A DNA stretch of 64,000 bases from Silene latifolia (Eukaryota; Streptophyta; Magnoliopsida; Caryophyllales; Caryophyllaceae), in NCBI RefSeq assembly GCF_048544455.1, contig NC_133536.1, forward strand, positions 195,303,325-195,367,324, given 5' to 3'. Under the pieces are notes generated by a model. That model searched no databases. It was not told the origin of the DNA and saw only the letters and a list, made by a program, of their open reading frames with translations. The position numbers and the translations under genes were made by a program. Positions 45,929 through 54,807 of this stretch are shown here, one piece after another (within the stretch, counting starts at the first letter, position 1; each line of letters begins with the position of its first letter).

Positions 45929-47265
45929 TGTAATACTCCGTATTTATAAGTCTTGGGGTACTCTATCGAGTAGCCCTTACTCTGTCGAGTAAGGGTAAGT
46001 TGCGAAATAAAATAGTTTCTGACCTGTTGGGTACTCGATCGAGTAGCTGGGGTACTCGATCTAGTAAGGGGGTACTCGATCGAGTACCTTGGGTACTCGA
46101 TCGAGTGTCCTATTTTTACGGGAATTTTCTCGGGTTTTGTTAATTATGCGATTAAGGTATTTAAGTATCGTCGTCATGGTTTTAAATCACTTTTACAAAA
46201 CCTAAAACCCTGTTTAAGAGAGAAAGCAACAAGTTCATCTTCCTAATCGCATTCTTAGCAATTCCCGGAGTTCAGACCGTCAGTTCTTGTCGTTGTTTAT
46301 ATCGTTGGATTCCTTGCGTCGAGGGTAAGATCTACGTACCCTTTTTATTGTTTTTTCCTTGTTTTGGTCAAACCCTAATTTAGAGATTGGGGGTTTTATG
46401 TGTAGTATGTGATGTGTAGCCTTTATGTGTTATATGATAGGAGGAGGGTTCGTAGAAGAGGCTTTTTGATACAAATTTTGATACCGTCTGCTTGTTGTGC
46501 TTTCCAGGTAGGATTTCCTACTCGGTATTAGTCCCATAATGGGATATTGGTGATGTCTTTGTATTTGGTTGTTTGATATAATGATTGTCTTGTGTTTGTG
46601 GTTGTGATTGCTTTGTTGATGGTTCTCGAGATGCGTTCTCGGCTGAGTGGGGTCACTTGCGGGAGTGACTTCACGCCCTAGTTTCGCCCTTCGTGGAACC
46701 CGCCACGGAAGGGGATGTGCACATTAATGGACAGGGTTATCGCTCACTATGTGGAGCGGGGATTTGGTGGGTACGGCTGCGGTCCCCTCATCGGGCGGGG
46801 CTGGTCCAAAGGGACGATCGGGATTGAGATGAGGGGAATTGGTGGTGTGTGTGTGTGTGTGACAGTTCAAATTGTCTGTTTATCTTATTATTGTTATCTA
46901 TATTGATTGTGTGATTAGTACTCGACCCGGTGTTGTTTTGTAAACTGCGGTGATCCATTCGGGGATGGTGAGCGATATTGAGCGGTATTGAGATGAGTCT
47001 GGGATAGGCTGGGATGCCACGACATGATGATAGGAGTCTTCCGCTGTAGCCTTTAGTTTATTTATATTTCAATTAGACAGTTAGTTTGAAATCATGTATC
47101 GTACTTTTGGTTTGGTTTTGAGGATTGTATCTATTCACTAAATTATTTATAATAAACATTGTTTCTTTATTGTTGTTTGATTATCATTGCCTCGGGTAAC
47201 CGAGATGGTAATGTCTTCATACCTGAGTGGTCCTGGTAAGGCACTTGGAGTATGGGGGTGTTACA
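45929..47265 (+). mobile_element. Solo LTR F of the Tekay-like group (1337 bp)
   Basis: Begins TGTAATACTCCG and ends GGGGGTGTTACA, flanked by a perfect duplication GTTTT (45924-45928, 47266-47270). It must be younger than element E, which is itself very young. Hairpin block at 46622-46757; CCTCGGGTAACCGAGATGG near 47190. Confidence 0.95.
45959..46107. promoter_or_regulatory. Phased palindrome array in solo LTR F
   Basis: TACTCKRTCGAGTA-type palindromes start at 45959 and 45978, then after a 54-bp step at 46032, 46053, 46073 and 46094. Spacing within groups is 19-21 bp. Confidence 0.6.
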
Positions 47266-48756
47266 GTTTTTCCCTTCCAATCTCCTATACGGACTGGTAC
47301 TTTATAAGCGACTCCATGAATCGAAACTGCAGGTGAGTTCACGGACTTTATGGAACCTGTTGTCTTCGTGTACCTTATACCTAATTTTGTGGCTTCCTCC
47401 AAAGTTATCAAATTACTGAGCGTGCCACTATCAATAAGAGGAGAAATGCGTTCTCCATTAATCCGGGCTTCAACGATCATCAGGTCCCTATCTTTGGTCA
47501 TTTCTTGCCTTTCTTTCGATGTTGGTTCCTTGTGTACACTCTCGCCTTGGGAGGTTTTGGATTTTTCCTCATAGTTTTTGGATCTAATTTTGGGTGAGCA
47601 AAGCACTTTCCTTTTGGCTTCGTTATTTGATTTCTTCTTGTTGGTACGCGCCTTTAACATGGCGTTTACTTGTCTCGTTTGTGGACAATTCCGAAGAGTA
47701 TGTGGACCATCGCACCAGGGACACCCTGTTCTCTTTTTGATCACTTCTTTTTGTGATCCGACCTTAGGCTTTCCCGTTTCCTTGGACTTGAAGGATCCCT
47801 TCTTCGGTTTGTGGTGGGAGAAGGATTCTCCCCCACTTTTCTTTTTGAACATTTTTCGGTTCTTGGTGAAGTTTCTTTCGGATTTCTCATATGTGTCATC
47901 CAATGATTCCGCAGCGACAATAGCGTCACTGAGGGTCTTTACATTGCGATACTTGAGTTCGCGTTCCGCCCAGTCTTGTAGACCATCCATAAAGTAAAGA
48001 AGAGATAGGTTGTTGGGCATACCATCAATTTCCAATAAGAGGGTAGTGTATTGCTTGACATACTCCCGAATGGTTCTGGTTTGATTCAATCTCCGTAACT
48101 TTTTCAAAGCAATCTCCTCGGCATTTGTCGGGTAAATTTGTTTCTTTAAGTCGGACTTGAATTCATCCCAAGTGTTGATGGTACATACTTGTCTTTCTAT
48201 GTCTTTTTCTCGTCTTCTCCACCATAAGATGGCGTCTTCGGATAAATACATTGTGGCTATGCCGATCTTTGCTTCTTCACCGATTATGCAAACATTCTTG
48301 AAATAGCGTTCCATGCTCCAAAGAAAGTTGTCGATTTCCATGGAGTCTCTTTTTCCTTCATACTTGAGTGGTAGCGGTATTTTGATCTTTGGTGCGCCCA
48401 AGTGTGAGGCGTTCTTGATGTTTTCTTTACGAAGATCATCCAACTCCGTCTTTATACTTTTACACGCGTTGGTTATACCTCTTATCTTTTCAAAGATTAG
48501 GCTTACATACGCGATCTCGATTTTAGAGGCATCCTCTAATGCTTTGATACGCTGCAACGTTCTATTGATGGAATATTGTTGCACGCCTAAGCCTTGTTCA
48601 TTTTTGGCAAGGCGATCTTCGATCCCCGGAGTGGCTTCTCTTGCCACGGGTACATTATCTTTGCGCGGGATGAATATGCGCTGGCCATTGTCCCATACCA
48701 ATGACCCTCTCCAATCCTTACCAATTCCTTTTTGGTGATATACGCGAGCGAACCTC

Positions 48757-48768
48757 GCTCTGATACCA
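48757..48768 (-). promoter_or_regulatory. Element E primer-binding site (tRNA-iMet type)
   Basis: The minus strand reads TGGTATCAGAGC two bases inside the 5' LTR (right-hand copy). Confidence 0.9.
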
Positions 48769-48770
48769 CG

Positions 48771-49786
48771 TGTCACGTCCTTACTTCTTGGAAGTATGAA
48801 TAGGGCGTGTGCCACTCGTGCCAAGCCAACAATCTTGGCCCAAGTCAGGCAAACTCCAACGAACAAGTATATCATTTGGAATATTGGTAGGAAATAATAA
48901 TACCAGTACAACATTGTTGTGCAGAATAAGTACAAGTATTAAATATATAAAAGGAGATAATGTACGAATAATTCTTACACGATTATATTGCGAGTATATC
49001 TCTAGAATATTACAAGATTACAAGAATATATGAGAGTGTGTAAATAGAAGTTGAATACAAGGTTTTGAATGAATAAAAATGAGGCCTAATGCCTTTCTAT
49101 TTATAGGCCTAGGATTTGTGATGGTTGGTGTGAAGGGGTGCCTCCTTCATGCCTCTTGGGAAAAGGTGTAAATAAGGGGAGATGAATCTCCTTGTTCCTC
49201 TTCAAATATAATGTCCAAAAGAGATGTATGGAACGAAGGGGTGCGACCTTCGTTCCTCTTGATGTTGGCGGCAAAGGTGAACCATCACGTCCCTTGAGAA
49301 TGTGGCGCCAAAGATGAACCATTGCATCCCTTGGAGTGTGGCGCCAAAATGGTGGGTGAGAGGGGATGTTTTTGTATGTGAGAGAGGGAAAGGATAAGGA
49401 TGACAAGGGGGATGTATATGCTTCTCTCTCACAAGGGAATATTCCTTAGGGATAAGGATATGGATAAGGATGAAGGTAGGGGATGTATTTGGACAAGGGG
49501 CTTGGTACATGGCCCTTGGTCGCATCTCTTGGCATACTCGCACCTCTTCGGCATATATGGACTTGTGGACTTCATAGTAGCTTGTCCAGCTAACCTCAAC
49601 TAAGAGTGAGCTGCCCCGACTAGGAGTGAGCTGAGTACACTTGAGTGAGCTTGTCGTGAGCTGGAGTGAACTATTGTTGAGCTGCCCGGAGTTAGTGTAG
49701 GCTTTGAAAATGCGTGTATGCTTCATGTGAGCTTCCTTATGCATCGTTGGCGTGTCACGGGAGTTCGAAAAAAACGAACTGTGACA
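48771..49786 (-). repeat. Element E LTR, right copy (5' LTR)
   Basis: Nearly identical to the left copy; visible differences are near 48922, 49005 and 49282. Confidence 0.95.
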
Positions 49787-50395
49787 AGCAGCAAGAAAAG
49801 ACCTATATTAATTATAATAATAATTTTAAGAAAAAAAAAGGGTATAATAAGAGAGAAAGGAAAGGGATAATAAGAACTTAGGGAGAGAAAATCTAAAGTA
49901 CGGCAATGCGTTGATGTTAATCGATGTCTTGGGTTTAAGTTAAGAGCTCAAAGTTATTATTTCCTTCTTTTTTTTTTTTTTTTTCTCTTTAGGAAATCAT
50001 GTTTTCCAATTCTAATCAAACTAGTGCTTGCAAATATTTTGAAACAATGTACTTGGCGATTGGGTTATTTGGTTCCTAAACGAGAAAAAGAAAAATCACC
50101 TTGCCATGTAAAAACTCCCAAAACAGCTAATTTCAACTGTTGGAAAGTATGGAAACTTGAAATAAGCATTGCTTTTCATTCTTTTTTTAATAAAACAAAA
50201 TAAAAATATTTGGACGATGACATTTTATAAAGCCGCTAGCTAGATTTTTTAGGCGTTTTGTATGAAAATTGAAAATAAATAAAAAGTGATGAATAGTTTG
50301 AAACTAACACTAATCCCCTAAAGTCTCTAGATTTCTTAGCGTTTTGTATAAAAACGGTAATTATATACAACACATTAGTATCATTGGTAATCATA
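49787..50395. other. Original upstream region of pseudogene 2, no gene
   Basis: This is the leader and promoter side that element E pushed away from pseudogene 2. 49843-49930 resembles 40375-40480. CTTTAGGAAATCATGTTTTCC (about 49990) resembles 61975. CCATGTAAAAACTCCCAAAA (about 50105) resembles 59998, and 50225-50330 resembles 62100-62400. The upstream DNA was thus duplicated together with the genes. Confidence 0.55.
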
Positions 50396-50397
50396 TA

Positions 50398-51291
50398 CTC
50401 CCTCTGTCCCGGTTAGGGATGGCAGTGGGTCGGGGACCCGACCCAGACCCTGAGGGTCGGACCCTAACGGGTCGGGTATGGGTCTCATTTTTTCAGACCC
50501 AATGGGTATGGGTCGGGTATGGGTCTTAAGAAAATATTTCGGGTCCGGGTCCGGGTCTAAGTTATGAGACCCATACCCGACCCTTAGACCCTTTATTAAA
50601 GAAAAAAAATCAAAATTACAACTTTTCTGAATTCATACTGGCAGACCGTAGAAACCCAACTAAAGTCTCTTTCTCTTCCCTCATCCCATAAAGTGATAAA
50701 ACCCAACCAAACTGTTCTGACAATACCACCACTCCACCACTGACACAAGAAAACCACCACCACAGCACTGATACGCGACTGACAACCACCTCTCTAATAA
50801 CCGGCGACCGACAACCACCATTAACGGCAGATTAATAAACTCATAATGTTAAAGTAGTATGAATTTTTTTTAATATTATAGACCTCATAGCTGTTAATCT
50901 TGTTATTAAAGTGGCTGAAACTCGGACCCGCGGGTAGACCCAGACCCTACCCTTACCCATAGGGTCCGGGTATGGGTCCTCAAATTTTAGACCCTTGCGG
51001 GTCTGGGTCGGGTACGGGTCCAAAGGAAAAATCTCGGGTCGGGTCCGGGTCTAGGCGGACCCTACCCAGACCCTACCCATTGCCATCCCTAGTCCCGGTC
51101 ATTTGTAGTCCTTTTCCATTTTGGGGTGTCTCAGTCATTTGTTGTCCTTTCTATTTTAAGAATGAATTTGATGAGTAATTTGGTCATTCACATTCAATTT
51201 ATTCCACATGTCATTTAGTAATTGGCCCTTCTCCCTTTCCTTGGTCTTTGTACCAAAACCAAAGGACAACAAATGACCGGGACGGAGGGAG
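50398..51291. mobile_element. Stowaway MITE interrupted by a hAT element
   Basis: CTCCCTCTGTCCCGG and CCGGGACGGAGGGAG are terminal inverted repeats, and TA flanks both ends (50396-50397, 51292-51293). Without the insertion the MITE is about 208 bp. Tc1/mariner transposases mobilise this family. Confidence 0.93.
50414..51091. mobile_element. hAT-type non-autonomous element nested in the Stowaway MITE
   Basis: The ends TAGGGATGGCAGTGGGT and ACCCATTGCCATCCCTA are inverted repeats. A perfect 8-bp target duplication GTCCCGGT (50406-50413, 51092-51099) fits the hAT superfamily. The interior repeats GGGTCGGGTATGGGTC at both ends in opposite orientation and has no transposase. Confidence 0.93.
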
Positions 51292-52340
51292 TACTATATT
51301 AAAGCAGAAACCATCTGTCACGTGTCGTAAGCAGATGACTTCTGCCACATGTCAAAGCCTTAAGGTTTTAATATATTCAACCAATCAAAGTTCCCAATTA
51401 AGTCAACTTTTAAATTTGATTAAAAAAATCCTGCATTTTTAATACATGATCAGTGATTGGTTGATTGCCCATTTTACAAAGTTCTTAATAAAGTCAATTA
51501 TTTAAATTTGCTCCAAGTTAGCCATATATTTTGGACTCGAAACCGTAATAATAAACAACTTTTTATCAGCCATATATATAAATATACCTTCCCTTTTGAA
51601 GACTTATTTCATACCAAATAATTAATTTATAAGACATCTAATATAGCACACTACATCAAATCATTAATTATTCTTTCTATTATATAATATGTAATTACCT
51701 AAAATTACAAAATGAAATCTTAGACCACTCCTTGCAATCCGAGTTCTACTGACTATAATGTATAAATTTTCATAAGAATCTTAATTAATATTCCCATATT
51801 TTAAGTAACATAACCATTTCGTTTAATTAAAATATTTATTCAAAATCTAAATGAGAATATTAATCACAAATCTCGCCCAAGACAGTTTTCTAATATGTGC
51901 AAAACCAAAATAGAAAGAATTAAATGACATTTTTATAAGAAATTAGAATATGCAACTACTTTTCCTATTTTTTAAAATAAAAACATTTAATTCTTTTCAT
52001 TTTGGGTTTGCACATATTAGAAAAACTAGGCACATGAGAGAAAAACCTTAATTAAATATTAAATATTACGATATTGTTGTTAATTTGTTACACAATATCA
52101 ATGTTTTTCGAAGACCCATCAACAACTAATTCAAGCCACCATCTGAAAAGGGCCAGTAAGAATGTTCGGGCTATTAGATGTCATTTGAGAGCTTCTCGGG
52201 TTAAACCAAGGTCACGTTGTCCAACAATAAGGGTGAAAAATGGGAAGCTAATGACAATTGCGCTAACTCATATAAAATTAAGAGTAAATACCACTTCATT
52301 TACATATAATTAAGTATATTTCAATACTATGAGCTTATTA

Positions 52341-52865
52341 TAGGGGTACAGCAAATTTAGGTCCGGACCGGAAAAATGGATCGGACCGGACCATTTGGTC
52401 TGGACCAAACCCGGACCGAATTATTTTGGTCCGGTCCTCGGTCCTCATTTTTTCAAGGTTTGGTCTTCGGTCCGGTCCGGTCTAAGACCCGTTAATTTAG
52501 GTCCGGACCGAATTAACCAAATTTCATGTTTTTAATGACGCAACATTAAAATATTTGAATCAAATTAATATTTTATCTTCAAAAGATATTATAAATTAGT
52601 ATTGTCAATGATTTTAATAAAAGAGTTGTCTAATTGTTTAAATGCATTTTATTTATCGGAATTAAAATGTAATTATCGTATACGAAATGGTAAAAAAACT
52701 AATTTTAGGTCCATTTCGGTCCAAGACCGGACCGGACTAAATATTTCATGTTTGGTCCGGTCCAAGACCAGAATTTTTAGGTTCGGTCTTCGGTCCACTA
52801 AAAATTTTTTTTCGGTCTTCGGTCCGGTCCAGTTTGGTTCGGTCTTGGACCGATTCTCAGTCCTA
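52341..52865. mobile_element. hAT-like MITE rich in GGTCCGGTCC
   Basis: The imperfect ends TAGGGGTACAGCAAATTTAGGTCC and GGACCGATTCTCAGTCCTA are inverted. The flanks GCTTATTA (52333-52340) and GCTTACTA (52866-52873) fit an 8-bp duplication with one change. The interior repeats GGTCCGGACCG and TTCGGTCC units. The frame 52602-52880 is chance. Confidence 0.75.
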
Positions 52866-54778
52866 GCTTACTATTTTTAATACATTAATTAATTCTCTAT
52901 TTTGTGTAGCAAAATTACACTGTCATGCTCTGTATGGGGGCCACTATACAGATGAATTTGGTTTCATCAAAGACTGGAATCATCCTCTGTGCCAATAATA
53001 ATTTCATGCAAAATGTTCAACGTAACACTTGAAATGGTAACAGACATAAAACTTAAATTATTCAATATATTCAAATGACATAAAACTCCATCTTTTTTGT
53101 AATTTAACAATACACCTTTAGTTGATTGATCTCTACATCAATTGATGTGTGATAATATGAATACAGTGAAATGGGTACATTTTTTTTTTCATAATAAGAT
53201 GAATGTAATAGATAAGATAGATGATGACAGATGTAATCGTGTTTTTGTTAATGAAGATGGCAAAAGTTGCCTAATTGGGGATATAATTGGGAATATAATT
53301 GTTATTGTATATCGCTATTAATCTTTTCAACAGTAAGTCTCCGTTAAGACGATACTATCCGTCTGGAGCTTAAGACGAGTTAAGTACATACCACATTAGT
53401 ATATAAAAAGGAAAAATAATATATTTGTCTTATACACACATGTCGTATGATATCTTAAACTTAACGTCAAATGCCGCCTTAAATGAGAATTGTGATATTT
53501 CAATTGCTACATTTTTTTACTAACAATTGTATGTATTTTATATCAGAAAGACATAATGTCACATCGAAATTACTAATGTCATTCATGTTTGTGAGACAGT
53601 TAAATGCAAATTAGGTTAGATTTGCAAGGATAATCAATAAACATGTAATTATCATTTGAATTATTGGAAGACTATTTGACCTAAACAATGTTGTACTGAG
53701 TACTTAACTTCACTCTTTAACAACAAAGTTGAAAACAAAGAAATAGATGATATAAAAGTATCAAAAAAATTAATTTAGATCTTTGGTATTATTTTCAATT
53801 TGTATAAGTTGGAGTGACTTTAAAAATTTATCTAACAACTAATGCATAACATTATGACATTGAAAGGTAATGAGTAAATAAGGTGTTAGCAAAAAATGTT
53901 TTTATCTATTTTACTTTTATTGTTCAATCTCTCATTCCAAATTAGAAGGACAAAATGATTTTAAAATGTCGAGAGACAAGTGTTAACATGGCTCAATAAA
54001 CAAAAAAAAGTATTTGACGTCTTAAAAGGCGGAATGAATGAGCGGTGTTGATGGTGGAGGTTGTGATAAGGGAGGGGTCACGATGGGTGAGTAATGATGG
54101 AGTGAGGTGTCGCACATAAGTTTATGAGAAGGGTTACGGGTCACGTGTGGGGTGGGGTCGAGATGGTGGTTATACTGGAGGTGCGGGATGTAGGGGATAG
54201 TGGTCTAGTGGAGGCAAGATAGGGCAGGGTAGTTGGAGGATGTAGGATATGGATTGCAATGAGTGGTTAGTTGTGGGGCTGTTGAGATAGGGGTTGAGAG
54301 GGACGTCGTGGTCAAAGGTGTTGGGTGTGATCACCACGCACTACGGTAGAGGGTTTAGTAGTGAATCTTGAGGTAGTCGGTTAGTGATGCCGAATGTTAC
54401 TTCCAGACGTCCAAGCGATGGTGGGTGAGAGTGCAAAATGAGAGAGAATAATGTAGAGAGATGAAGGGAGACCAAACAATGAGGTAATATGATTTAAAAA
54501 AAACGTACAACAATGAGAAAAATTAAATGTATATTGCATAAATAAACAGGTTAGAAATCTACAATAAGTTTACATTTACTTTTCATATTTCACCTCTTAT
54601 AAGTTAAAAAAATCGAGAAAAAAAAAAGCAAAGTACTTCAAATAAAATTAAGCAACATAAACTTATCAAAACTGTATATTTAAGTAGCTAAAGTAAATTT
54701 TTCTAAAATTTAGTTCTTTACTAAATAAAAAAATAAATACTTTTTTTTTTTTACTTTTAATAATACTTTCCGTTACTA

Positions 54779-54807
54779 CCCGTGCAGTGCACGGGTTCAA
54801 AAACTAG
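54779..54807 (+). terminator. Helitron H1 3' terminal hairpin and CTAG
   Basis: CCCGTGCAGTGCACGGG (perfect palindromic stem around a central base) lies 12 bases before the CTAG end. In Helitrons this hairpin signals the end of rolling-circle transfer. It is not a transcription terminator. Confidence 0.9.

Larger units (their letters stand above)
45080..48770 (-). pseudogene. Element E gag-protease frame, split by solo LTR F
   Basis: Read on the minus strand from after the primer-binding site: a retrotrans_gag domain (PKIKIPLPLKYEGKRDSMEI, then AILWWRRREKD, NTWDEFKSDLKKQIYP, IREYVKQYTTLLLEIDGMP), a zinc knuckle CPWCDGPHTLRNC, and a pepsin-type protease with LIDSGTLSNLIT (catalytic Asp-Ser-Gly). 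Solo LTR F interrupts it at 47266/45928. The frame on the other side continues in phase with ILGLKIIHALAPVTFEGDQ and then an acidic and a Lys-rich segment that runs into the LTR. No ATG stands near the start in this frame, so initiation is unclear. No RT follows. The organisation resembles plant TR-GAG-like elements. Confidence 0.85.
44064..49786 (-). mobile_element. Element E: young gag-protease-only LTR retroelement
   Basis: Identical-length LTRs (1016 bp) at 44064-45079 and 48771-49786 start TGTCACGTCC and end CTGTGACA. I see only about three differences (0.3%). The flanks share AGCA within an AGC repeat. On the minus strand the primer-binding site TGGTATCAGAGC follows the 5' LTR (48757-48768), and AAGTGGGGGAGAA precedes the 3' LTR. 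The interior encodes gag, a zinc knuckle and a protease but no RT, RNase H or integrase, so it is non-autonomous. Solo LTR F (45929-47265) later split its frame. It lies just upstream of pseudogene 2, probably in that gene's 5'UTR intron. Confidence 0.92.
51292..54807 (+). mobile_element. Helitron H1, non-autonomous
   Basis: The 5' end TACTATATTAAAGCAGAAACC matches the start of the neighbouring H2, and the 3' end is CCCGTGCAGTGCACGGG + TTCAAAAACTAG, the hairpin and CTAG terminus of plant Helitrons, followed by T. The last 800 or so bases are homologous to H2. No Rep/helicase frame is present. A hAT MITE lies inside (52341-52865). The C-poor tract 54030-54480 carries no believable gene. Confidence 0.85.

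Noticed and set aside
48313-48738. Plus-strand 141-codon frame
   Set aside because: Shadow of the gag frame of element E on the opposite strand.
52602-52880. 92-codon frame with FGLRSTKNFF repeats
   Set aside because: Translation of GGTCCGGTC-type repeats of a hAT MITE.
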